Positions 13,972 through 25,500 of a stretch of DNA of 64,000 nucleotides are shown here, piece by piece. This stretch comes from Tetmemena sp. SeJ-2015 (taxonomy: Eukaryota; Ciliophora; Spirotrichea; Sporadotrichida; Oxytrichidae): assembly GCA_027382625.1 (NCBI GenBank), contig JAJKFJ010021208.1, positions 48,903 through 112,902 on the forward strand. The letters are read 5' to 3'. Each line of letters opens with the position of its first letter. Position 1 is the stretch's first letter. The notes under the pieces are model-generated. The model was not told the DNA's origin and ran no database searches. It saw only the letters and a list, made by a program, of their open reading frames with translations. A program made the position numbers and the translations under genes.

Positions 13972-15981
13972 ATGGATGAAATGACCACCACAGCTAAAGA
14001 TAACCCATTCACTATACAGCAGAGCAATCTCAACTCTAAATTTAATGTTAAACATCTATAATTGTATTAACTTTTACTCTGGCTAATTTTCAAAGATGGG
14101 AGAGAATTTTTAACTAAGCCGTGCCAATAGCATGAATTCTAATATGACTACTTCCACTAAGAGATTCTAAATATTAATTATTCTTGGCTAAAATCAAGGT
14201 TTCAGACTATCACGATCCAGAACTACAACTGATGAACATTAGTGGTTCTCAGTCTAAAGAGCAGAGGATGAAGCGCTAGAGGTAGGGAATCCATCCCAAA
14301 TCAAATATATTGACAATCAATCAAGATGACATTATCTAAGCCATACCCTTTGGTGCTTTTCAAATTCGATTCACATTTATCATCTTCATCTAGTACATCT
14401 CCTCTTCGTTCATAATTTACAATATGGGATTCTTCTTGATGATTTATTGATGTAAATATTTATGAAGCCCTAGTTCTACGAATGCAAATATTCAATCGAC
14501 CCTTATAATGGAGTGTACCCATGCAGTCAACAGTATGTCTGCAACCCCGATATAAAAAACTATCTTATTTCATGGCAGGCTAATAAGAGCAAAGATCCCC
14601 ATCTTTTTAATTGGATTGACGATTTAAACATGCATTCATAATATTACTTTTATATCTATAACCTAGCCATTTTCTATTTTTATTGCTTGGACCCTTATCA
14701 TCTGGGACTTTTTGGTGCTTGCATCTGCCTAGGAATGGCTCTTTCAAACTTGCTAATCCCTCTCTTGGTTGAGAAATTTGGAAGGAAGGCGTTTACCTAT
14801 ATAGCTTCAATGATTCAACTAATGAGCTGCATCATAATTCTTTACATTCCAACTTACCACATCTTACTTGTCTGTCTATTTTTCATAGGAATCACTCTGC
14901 CTTTTAAACATTTCATCACCTACCCACATCTCATGGAGCTAGTTCCCAGGCAGCAGATTCTAGTGGGTGGAATGATTAGATGCCTAGATTACTTAGTGCT
15001 ATCAATAAGTCCTCTCATACTCAACTTTATCACTCATGAGACCAGCATCCTCATTAAAGTCTCTATCTGCCTAAATGTGTTCTCAGTTATCGCTTTGCTA
15101 GTGATGTATGTCCCAGAATCCATTAAGTACAATTTATCTGTGGGCAAGTATGCAGATGCTTAAAAAGACATCACATACATTTGTAAGCAAGATCATGTAA
15201 CTTAGAAAAAGTTGGATCAGGTGCAATAGCTCATACAGAGATTCTATAGTCAAAATTTACATAATCAACTGAATTCAGTGACAAGAGGAAATATGTTTTG
15301 ATTAAGATATTCCATTAAAAAATGTTTGCTCATCTTTAGGACTAGATTAAAGATCAAGAAACTGCTGAAGCTGCTTACACTTAGCCTTTACGACTGTCTC
15401 GTCAACACTCATCTAACAAACTGATAAGTACGGAGAGATTCAACAGTCTTAACTTAATCAATCTTGTCCTAATGCTGGTTTGTTGGATAGCGACTAAATT
15501 TACTTTCATGACTCTGATCTTCGGAATAAAGTACCTGCCAGGTGACTTCTTCACCACCTCAGCTCTAAGTGGACTCTCAGCTCTTGTCTTCCTATTGCAG
15601 GAGCCAGTTTATAGAAGATTCTCCCCCAAAAAGTGTCAGATGTTTGCTTACGCAATTTCTATCCTAGCTCTAGTAATCCTAGTGGCCTTTAAAAAGAATA
15701 CAGCCAACCATCACATCCTATTCTATGCAGTGATAGTGCTGATTCTTCGCACAGGCAACGCCTTCAGCTTTGGTACCATATTTATTCAACACTAAGATTT
15801 ATTCGACTAAGACTTCATGGGAATCAGCTTCTCAATTTGCACCTTCTTTTCACGTCTGTTTGCTGTAGCTGCTCCTATTATAGTGGAGAGCCACAATCCA
15901 AAGGCTTCTCTCTATGCCATGCTAATCATAAATGTACTAGCTCTATTATGCTCTAGTTTGCTAGTAGTTAGAAATTAATGA
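13972..15981 (+). CDS. Major facilitator (SLC22-like organic solute) transporter
   Basis: ATG at 13972 (MDEMTTTAKDNPF) to TGA at 15979-15981, complete after removal of three IESs (14041-14192, 14442-14452, 15299-15327). Each removal restores frame. After a cytoplasmic N-terminus comes a helix (FIIFIQYISSSFIIYNMGFF), then a Cys-rich extracellular loop with ECKYSIDPYNGVYPCSQQYV, which suits the SLC22/organic cation group. A second helical block follows at about 14640-15110 with the MFS loop motif EKFGRKA, then a cytoplasmic loop near 15120-15430 and C-terminal helices at 15460-15970. It is likely a membrane transporter of small organic solutes; the substrate cannot be inferred. Its end faces the end of the coiled-coil gene to the right across 94 bp. 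Confidence 0.8.
14041..14192. other. IES, pointer CTAAA, 152 bp
   Basis: CTAAA occurs at 14036-14040 and 14188-14192. Excising one copy plus the stretch between joins ...LNSK to IKVSDYHDPELQ in frame in the transporter gene. Confidence 0.8.
14442..14452. other. Very short IES, pointer TTGATG, 11 bp
   Basis: TTGATG at 14436-14441 and 14447-14452 flanks ATTTA. Without excision the frame hits TGA. With excision it reads MGFFLMQIFMKPQFYECK and continues into the extracellular loop. Confidence 0.8.
15299..15327. other. IES, pointer ATGTTT, 29 bp
   Basis: ATGTTT at 15293-15298 and 15322-15327. The unexcised frame stops at TGA immediately after the first copy. Excision gives GNMFAHLQDQIKDQE in frame with the C-terminal half. 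Confidence 0.9.
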
Positions 15982-16075
15982 TGAATAAATTCTAAAAGAA
16001 AATAATTTAAAAAAGATTTATTTATAAAAAATTTTAAAAAAAAATTTTTTAAAATTTAAATTTGAATTTTCGTCT

Positions 16076-17088
16076 TCAAAAAAATTTATCTATAGCATTT
16101 TATTTTTTCTGAAATTGATTTTTCTTCTAAGTCTCTTCAGTAAAGGCCTTTTGATTTTAGAGCAACTGCAACCTCTGAAACTAAATACTCTGCATATTTA
16201 GCAAGTTATCCTTTTCCTTTCTCTCTTGCTCAGCTTATTTCAAAAGAAGAGTCGCTCTTTCTTTCACTTAATTGGCTTTGAATATTCTTTTGGCCTGCTA
16301 GAGGAGCACTACTTTCTGATATAAATCAGTCGCTTACTTAATAAGTTCCACATACTGACTTGAACAAGCTTTTAAACTCTGAAGAGTTTTAAGAACTCCT
16401 TATTACTCAATTGCGATGCTTTTATTAATCAACTCAAGCTTTTACTTTAGGATTCTACCCTGAGCTTCATCAGACTCTTGTGGCACTATGTCATCAATTC
16501 TGTCAATGCTTTAAACTACTTCAATGTCATTAAGCGTTGCCATGAACTTGTAATTTCGAAGCTCCTCTTCCACTCTTTTCTCCTCTGCACTTATTCTTTA
16601 TACTTCAAGATCCATTAAAACATTCAAGTCCTCTGACGAGATTGAAACTTATATTTACTATTTTATCTCCTCTCTTTTTTCTTCTTCTTAAGGTTTCTTA
16701 TTTTCTACTTTTTAAGATCCCTGATTCCTTTAATCTGGCTTGACTTAATTCTGTATTTACTCCTTATCTATTCTGCCTTGTGCAACTTCGCTACTGATAG
16801 GCTTAGTTTGTGCTTGCATGGGTTAATAGCCCTCCTCCTCTTCTTTTTGTTGCTGCTTATTTTTCAGTAGATTCTCCAACCTGCTCTTGAAGAAGCTATT
16901 ATTGAGCTCAATTTGCTCTTTGATATAACTTGTGTTCGTTGGTTCTTTATCATTCTAAGACATAGGCAGTTTTTTGTTGGCTTGAGCAATTTATTCAGAC
17001 TATCTATCCATGCTTTAGCTATACTTTTATTGGATTGATTATCTCGAGCTAAGTTAAATGCTACTAGATCAATATTTGAATATTCCAT
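16076..17088 (-). CDS. Coiled-coil protein, unknown function
   Basis: ATG at 17086-17088 (MEYSNIDLVAFNLARDNQ) to TGA at 16076-16078, about 335 residues. The only irregularity is a one-base slip in the A run near 16960. After a short N-terminal part the middle is rich in Glu, Lys and Gln (KPQEEEKREEIKQQ). It then becomes an extended helical region from about residue 150 (SAEEKRVEEELRNYKF) to the C-terminus, with heptad-like spacing. No signal peptide, membrane segment or catalytic motif was seen, and no IES or intron either. The family is not recognised; a cytoskeletal or basal-body role is only a guess from composition. Confidence 0.65.
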
Positions 17089-17214
17089 GGTTACTATTTA
17101 AAGCACCCTATTCATAAGAGTTGTTATCATAAATAGAGAGTAAGTCTGAAATATCCTTAAATTTAAAATATACGAATATCATTAGAGAATGATGAGTGTT
17201 TACGTATTAGAATG

Positions 17215-19297
17215 TCATTATTATTTAGTTTGATGTGAAATTCCAAAGCCCAAGATAGATTCCTTCCCCACGCTTATCAAGTCCTGCTTGCACCGAGGGC
17301 ATAATTAACCAATCTGCGGCGCACCCTTGGTGAAAGAAGTGCTTTATGCTGCAAGTAAGCACTGCTATCTGATCCTACAGCTTTATTCTTAAAAGCCAGA
17401 TTCTCAAATGATTGAGGCTGAACTCAAAAGCAGTATTGGCTGAGAACTTTGTAGCTATGCTGATGGATGTTCCCATACAAAATTTGAAAAAAAAAGTCGA
17501 AGTGATACTCACTAGTCTTAGAAGGAGTTTATTTTTATAGCACTATTTTAAAATGATACTCTAAAATAATTTAGACTTTAAAATAATTGCTTAAATTAAT
17601 TTGGACCGAGGGCACTGCTCATGCTTCATGAACCAAACTTATTGATTTAAACCTCCTTAATTTATTCTTGTCAAGCAAATCCAACACTTATTTAAAAAAT
17701 CTGCATAACTTTGGGTGTTTGAGGCTGCTGGCAATCATATTTACTCATTTTTGTTCTCATGAGTCCCCTGTTTTAATCGAAGTAAGTTTAATATCTATGT
17801 TAGAAGGAGTTTAGTTTTATATCTGTGGCTTTAATCTTTCATTTTTAATGTTTAGATATTTCTCTCTCATCTTCTCATCTCCACTCTCTATCAACAATTT
17901 AATTTGCTTTAAATTGCGTGTCCAGTTGCCATTTACCCTGATCTTAAATAAAATATTAATTAACGACGAACTTGCTGTAAACTCTGTACAAGGCACTCTC
18001 TTCCTGTTTCCTTCTCCAGTTCCGCATTTAAAATATGGACATTAGTGAAGAGCTCTGACTCTAGAATGCTCTCTGACAAGCCTTAAGGAGATAATAGTAG
18101 ATTCTCCTCGCTTATCATACAAAGCTGATCAAGTTTATTTCCATGAGATCCAACTGCTCTTATCCCGCCGGTCTCCTTCATTATCAAATTGTAGAGAGGG
18201 TGCTTTAAGTCTTTTAACTACTGCAGGTAGTCTTGAAAAGTCATGACTGGGAACCGCACGCTGTCAAACTTCTTCACATAGCTTATCACTCTCCTCCGCC
18301 TTCGATTTTATACCTTGGTGGGCAGAACTATGAACAGAAATGTGAAAGCTATCAAACGAAAGACTGAGAGGCAGCCAAGAGCAGATAAGACCGGACAGGT
18401 TACCAGGATCAAGGCATCGTCTGCAAAGTTATGCCTAATGAAAGTGTAGTTATCCCAGTAGATCACCATTCCCCAGAGAGATACAGCGATGTGAAGTAAA
18501 TCACTAACTATGAATACTGCTCTTAGAGAGAGGGCTGCGGGTGCTTTAACGACAAGAGAAACGGAGCGCCGCTTCTATCTCCAAAAGATGTGTTTGAAGT
18601 CCACTTGATAAGATTTTTAAACTTTCTTGCTGAAGTAGTAACAGAGTACTATCAGGAATGCTGAGATTATCATAAGTGTCAAGTACCACTTCTCATAAAT
18701 ATCTTTATCAGAATAAGAATAGAAGTGTGCTTATCAGGAATAGTTTACTCTTGTCCCTCATCTGTGGATGCATTGAACCAGAAGTAGAGGATTACTGTTA
18801 AACCAAGAAGCAGACTGTAGAGTAGAATGTAGTATCGCATAACAAAAATTTCCATGTCTGTTTTGCACCTCCTTCTTTTTCTCTTCGTCTACTCAGGAGC
18901 AGCTGTCTGCATCTCGCTCGTTTTCTCATCTGACTTCAACAAAGTAGTTGTGGTATCCTCCGCAAAAGACTAAGAATGAACTTCTGCTTGATTAGAATTA
19001 AGAAGAACACTCCTTATCAAATGCTAATCGATCTATCGATTCACAACTAGCATGTCTTAGGCAGTCAAGTCATTACAATATTTCATTAAGAAGGATTATT
19101 ATCAAGTTGTGGAAGTTAATAGAAGATTGTTCTTCAGACATGTTAGAAGGGTCCATGTTAGGTACATGAGATAGATTGATGTTGGAATAGGTGGCAGCTT
19201 CTTCTTAGATGGGTGCAACTTGAGTTTATCACTTGATCTTGAAGAAAGTTTTGGCTCTGTCTGTGACTTTGGCTAGGGAAACTCTTGACTAAACCAT
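17215..19297 (-). CDS. Multispanning membrane protein with C-terminal RING-H2-like motif
   Basis: The chosen start is ATG at 19295-19297 (MVQSRVSLAKVTDRAKTFF); TGA is at 17215-17217. A cytoplasmic N-terminus is followed from about 18860 by helices (YYILLYSLLLGLTVILYFWF; WYLTLMIISAFLIVLCYYF; FIVSDLLHIAVSLWGMVIYW; a fourth near 18330). After these comes KLDQLCMISEENL, then an interruption of about 0.5 kb (near 17450-18010) without resolved pointers. The last block has C-x3-H-x2-H-x2-C (CSIKHFFHQGC), then CPRCKQDL one frame over. Together these fit the second half of a RING-H2 finger, so a membrane ubiquitin ligase is plausible. One IES (19218-19230) and two one-base slips were noted. The RING reading depends on joining blocks across the unresolved interruption. 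Confidence 0.5.
19218..19230. other. Very short IES, pointer ACTTGA (TCAAGT on coding strand), 13 bp
   Basis: ACTTGA at 19218-19223 and 19231-19236. The intact minus frame stops at TGA inside this stretch (after AKTFFKIK). Excision removes the stop, although a one-base slip must still follow to reach the most protein-like downstream frame. Confidence 0.55.
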
Positions 19298-19567
19298 AGC
19301 ACTTTACGCTTGACTAGTTTATAAATTAAGAGGATTACTGATAATTATTTAAAGAGTGGAAAGAAGAAGATGTTGAAAAGGATTTAATTAATCATTATGC
19401 TTTTGAACATATCATCATCACTCGATAGAGATAAATTACCAAAGCTAATGAGTTCGGACCTTTCTTTAACAATGAAAGATAAGCTAATGCATTTTTTAGG
19501 AACTGATGAAGAGTAACTAGAAAGCAGGTGGTGAGGGAGGATTGACTTCAAGGGGTGGGATCCCTCC

Positions 19568-22500
19568 TACTTAATAGGAACTTGAATGGGGATCTGACTT
19601 GGGCTTGTTCTATTCAGGTCTGTTTAATTTCTACCAGTTCGCAGCCTTCGAAGTGAAAGACCCCTTCCTGCAAATCATTGAAACCTACATCCTCCAGCTG
19701 GAAAGGAGCTGTTGCTTTCACTTCCCAGGTTTCATGATCTGCATGTTGCCAGCCCTCTTGAGGACTAAAATGCCACGATCTTGAAGAGAGTGGAGGGTAT
19801 CTTGGCTAACACCGAAATCGCAGTGGGCACCAGTGACTTCTTTGGAGAAATTTGGAAAACAATGCTCAGAACACCAAAGGGAACCAGGCTTTCTTCAATT
19901 AAGTACCTTAGAGAAACGTATCCCCAAAGACTTGGAGCAGGCAAGATACATGGTGAAGAACAACTAGATCTACCCTAGCAAGTACACCATCAAAATCACA
20001 GATCACAAGGTATCTCTGGTCAGGGACGACCCTCAGAAATTGACTGATGAAAGCAAGCGCTTCGACAAGATGACCTTAGATGACTAAAACATATAATCAT
20101 AAAAGTTTGAAGAACTACTTCTACTTCTATTACCCAATGAAGGAGAAGCTGTGTATCAACTCACTCTTGGCAGGCCTGGCTGATGGTAGTGTCTATGTGA
20201 ACAGAGGAGTGCTTGACTTCTTGATTTCCCACGCTCCCATTACAGGAAACATTAACACTCTCAGTGAAAATGTGAGACTGGTTGAAGGCGCTTTCATGAC
20301 CCTAACAAGAAAGGATATATGCTTATATATAGGATTCATTTATTATGTTTTTTGGACTTTGCGTTCTTGAAGAAGTTTTTCACTTGGACTCTCTCTCACT
20401 TGGAGGATGAGGATGCTCGACCTTCTGATGATGATCCAGCCATTAGAACTCTAGTCCCTGCCATTCAGTGCATGCTCAGGAAGTTCACTGACTAAAAGCA
20501 ACTTACTCATGCGCAGCTTAGTTCCATGAGCAGCCACCAACAGTCTAACTAGTCCTCTTCTCAGGGTGGATAGATGAGCTAACTGAGTGGAGGCATGGCA
20601 GGTGGCTCTCAATAAGCTATGAACCACAATCACCCTATCCTGATTCTGCAGACTCTGTTCAACGACAACGTTATGATAGTTGAGCCAGTGCTGGTTAACA
20701 TCGCAGTAGACCTTATTAAGTTCATTAAGATGTTCTACTCAGACAACCAGAGCAAGTCTGCCGTCAAGCAACTCGACAGATTCATCCACTCAAATTTCAT
20801 ATATGGTGAATTCAACTTACTTTGCTTTTTATTGATCGACAACGTTAAGAATCTGTTCGACTTTGGGAAAAGTTTTTTCTTTTTCCTACCCTTTGGGACC
20901 CGGAAATTAGACCCATTTTCTGGAAAATTTAGGATCCTCCCTTTCCTGCAGGCAATTGAGCTAATTGACTTTTGCTTAAGAGACCTCAAGCTTGGCTTTG
21001 AGAAGCAGATTCAGATCTAAAACTTCAATGAACAGTTGAGACCCATCCTCAGCAGACTGCTCAGTGGCATCAACAAGCTCAGCAACTACATGAACAGCCT
21101 GGAGAATGCAATTCCAGGTCTTGAACTAATTGAGTAAATACTCTCCAAAGTAGAAGGCAACCCAGTCACTAGAGAGGACACTGAACATCTCAAGACCAGT
21201 GTGGAAAACTTCAACAGCTTCTATGTCAACCTGTGCAAAGTAATGACTAACTTCGATGAGTAGGACTACTTCGAGATGTTCAAACTTGGGGTTTGACACC
21301 TTCAAGAAGAGTTCACAGATCCTCAACAAGATTAGAAGTATGCTGGCTACAACTCTAAAACTACGGAAACCAATCCTCCTCAGAGCTTCAGCAAATGCCT
21401 GACTGGCTGCACATGGTAATTGAATGCTCCAAGACCAAGAGAGCCAAGATAGTGCTTGTCAGCATTGAGACTTTCCTTAAACCCTGTCCAAACCAACAGA
21501 AGGGCCAGAGGATCCTTACAGAAAGCTGCAGAACATAATTGCAAGGTTCGAATCATCTGTCAAGATTGACTACTCAAAGGATCTTAAGTCAACTCTCTGG
21601 CTTTAAATTTTAAATTTACTCTCTAAGAGACTAACAATCCTTATTGCACAGACATTATCAAGACTCTATGGTCTCTGCTCGATGAAGAAGAAGACCACGA
21701 GAAGATTGTTCAGCTGCTCAAGAAGTTCGATGGACTCCTGCCAAGACTATTCTCAGAGGTAGTGATTCAAGAGCTGAATAGCAAGGATAGAGAGATCAAG
21801 GTCAGAGCCATTAAGAAGTTCACCATCTTCTGGAAACTCACAGCCAAGGACTACCCTGACTATCGCCCCTTCTATGAGGAGAATACTCCCCTCCGCAAGC
21901 AAGTGGCCCTCCACAACATGCTTCCACATCCTAGAAGACAACGACCCTACTCTGCGTCTCTCCTGCAAGAGTTGGCTCTCAGAGTCCAAGCAATACTTCA
22001 AGCGTATCCTTGACCCTCTGGTGGAAGAGTTCCTCTAAAACTCTAAGATATTTATCACCTTCTCAGGCCAAATCTTCTTCTACAGGGACTACGAAGCACA
22101 GATAGTAATTGAGAACTTTGGAAAGCTGCGTAACATCATTCCTCAACACTCAGGAGGAGATGATATTCTAATGCTTGCACGTAACTCAACTGAATTCATC
22201 CTAGAACCCTTCCGTAAGATGTTCCAATGGGTCAGACCCAGACGCCAGCAACTTAGATGCCAGAACAAGTACCTCCAAGTCATCGTCTACATTACTCTCC
22301 AGTTCATTATGGCTTAAGCAGTAGAGTCAGTCAATGAGAAGCCCTATCTCTACTAAGAGTCTTAGACAGTTAATGCATCAGCTTGCGAGTTCATGGAGCT
22401 GATTCTTAAGAGTCTGGAGCAGCATAAAGAACACAGCAACGAGATAGCTCACATCATTATCGACCCTATTCTCAGAACCTTCAGATAGGTTATTGACAAT

Positions 22501-25500
22501 TAGAACCACGCTATGCAAGTAAAGTTTTGTTTTAATTTTGCTTAAAATTTGAAAGTTTTTTTTGGTTTACATCTGCTGAACTTGCTGAAGGTGATCTTCT
22601 TCCAGTGCAACTTCGACTCTCAAGGAGTCCAAGTAAGACTGTGAGCGCATTTTCAAAGGACCCCTTCTTTATGGACGCTATCGTGAAGGGCATGAAGAAC
22701 GAAGTGTCGTTCGTGCGCTACCATTTCATCCAGTTCGCTGTCACCATCATCCCTCTCATCAACTCACTCATCAAACCCCAGGATTTCACCTACCACATCA
22801 AGAAACTCATCGACTGTTTCTGTGATCTCCTCAAGCAGGTAGACGTCTCACTCTATGCCACACAGGCTCAGTTCCTGGGATCACAGCAGCATGTCTCTGG
22901 AGTCCCTGAAAATTATTAGTTAATAAATATAGACAAGGCCATGAGAGCTACAGTGCCCTATAGATCCAAGCAATCTCTGGTAAGCAAGGCTACTATCGTA
23001 GCAGGTTCAGGAGTTACCAACTAATCCAAGACTAGCGAGTCATTTGTCATCAACCAAGAGAGTGACATTTCACAGATCATATCTGGACTTGAGAGCATCC
23101 TTTGCTTCTGTTAAATACAAAATTATAATTTTTGTTTGGGAATAGTAAGGGAGTACCCTAAAAGTGGAAACCAGAGTTAAGGTAGTCAATCCTACCAGAT
23201 GAACGACCCAGTCGACCAGATTGATGGCTAGTTCAAGCAGGTGGAACTGTCCCTCGGAGACAAACTTAGAGGGCTCTTCTCTAGTGGACCATTTATATTT
23301 TCGTTTAAGAAGGGAGAATTCATCGTAATGAAGACAACGTGGGCATTAGAGACTCAATCTATATGGAATTCCAAAACATCATAGTGTCCGTACTGCACTG
23401 CTGGACTGACTTGTCCATCTTCACACCCAAGGAGTACCACTTCTCTCGCTCAGGTATCTTCCCCTACTGTAATGAGGATGAGAAGCTGCTGGCCACCATC
23501 CTTAACAAGCTGGACCAGCCCCAGCACAAAGAGTACCTCTACGAGTACATCAAGCTCAAGAGCAACCCCATCCAAAAGTATGTCATTGACTTCTTGCGAC
23601 CCCTGGCTGAGACCTTCTTCCGCCAACTTCTTGGAAGGCATGCTGGTGTCTGGATGAATAAGAGAAGTCTGGGAGATCTGAATGTCAACAAGTCCTTGGA
23701 GAAGATGATGCAGATCCTCATCTCGGTCAGACTCAAGCCTCACAACGTAATTGAAAGCATTAATAAATTCATTGAGAAGAGAAATCTCATGACCAAGAAG
23801 CCCTCCACCTCAAAGATAGTGAAGCTACTTAAGCTAGACAGCCAAAGAGAGTCCCTCATTTGCTATAGTTAAAGTAGCAATCACTTCACAATTGATTTAG
23901 GAGTTAGGTTTAGTTCTTGTACACGTACTTGCTGTACAACATATCACAGCAGTTCAAGAACGAAGGAGAACCAGCTGTCAAAGATCTACGCAGCTGTGTA
24001 GAAGTTTGTGAAGTTCTTCCAATAGACTAAGCACCCCTCAACTGTCTGCTGGCTACTTGAGATCCTCCACATCCTCTCCAACAAATTTACAGCAGGAGAC
24101 GCTTACAAGCAAGACTCAAAGCTCAAGAAAGACTTCCTAGATGTCCTCACTCATCTAACTATATTGTACATTATAGTATCATCTATTGACTTCTACTGCC
24201 TCCATCCTCAGTGACTCTTTCAAGATAGACTTCGAGGCTTCCTTATGGCTTCAAGATTACATAATTTAATAGATAGTGTTCCCGCCCACGGTGTATGAAA
24301 TGCTGCGAAGGTTCTCAGCAGTGCTTGAACACTCGGAATACAAAGTGGAGAGCACCATGGCCATTCCGCAACGATTATAAAGAAGCAATTTGGAAAGGCA
24401 GCTCAAGGAGTTCATATGATTGGTCAGAGCAACAATTAAAACCCTCACCAAGGAGACTCAGACGACGAGTTTGACGATGAGGAGGAGACCAAGTATAGTG
24501 ACATCTCAAACGGAAACTTAGGAAAGAGCTTTGGCATGAGCAAGGTCAGAATGACAATTGGCAGAGGGCAGATAGGAGGTGGAGGCCTCGGGCCACTCTT
24601 AGACCAGCTAGTTGACCCAGAGTACATAAACCAGAGCTACAAAATAATATATTTTATGGTTACTTCTTCGACGACAGGGACAACATCTCTCAGATGATGG
24701 TGGACCTGTCCAGTACATCAACAGCCCTGACTCGGCCTGCCCCTCATTCATGTTGGCCCACTACTTCAAGTTCTTCACCATCATCACCCTCAAGTCCATC
24801 CTCTACTTCACTGTCCAGTCCATTTGTTTCCACGCCAACACCGACAAGATCACCGCCTGCCTCTCCATCATAGTTAACCCAAAAAATAATTAAATAAATA
24901 AAATTAATTTTTTCTTTATCCAGTGCTGTAGATTCTATCTGCCAAGGAGAGAGAGAAGGAGATAAAGGACAAGAACTACGCAGTCATCAGAGAGTCCATC
25001 ACAGATTTCTTCGCCTCCCTCATGGACAAGGCCAACCAGCTGCTGGTCAAGCCCTACAAGCGAGAGATCAGTGAACTGTTCTACCACGACTCCTTCTTCC
25101 AAATGAGCAGACGCACTCTCCGCAAGTGGTGCAAGGTCATCAACCACTTCATTCCTAGACCAGAAAGGCCAAGGTCTTCGAAGACTTAGTTTACAAGTGG
25201 AATACCCAAGCAGGTCTCCTGACCAGCAAGGACTTTGAGATTAAGCAAAAGTGCATTGCTCTCAAGCGTGTGGCGTTCTTGGTGTTCTCAGGCGACCAAG
25301 ACCAGTATGATGACAAGATGGACCTTGCTGCTCAAGAAGATGACTGAGGGCTTTAAGACCAACAAGAAGTACACAGAACTCCGTATCCAACTATTCCTCC
25401 TCACCAGAGTGCTCCTACTAAGACTACACTCTAATACTCTCGGAGACGCACTCAGAAAACTCTGGCCGCATTTGCTCAACGAACTCACCAGCATCTTTGA

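Noticed and set aside
19052..19288. Plus-strand 78-codon frame (MSQAVKSLQYFIKKDYY...)
   Set aside because: It overlaps minus-strand DNA that reads as the N-terminus of the RING-type membrane protein with better composition. It looks like an antisense open frame favoured by the two reassigned stops.
24875..24924. GT-AG intron in DOP1
   Set aside because: Ends fit an intron, but splicing leaves the wrong frame. Excision at the AGT repeat keeps frame and homology.
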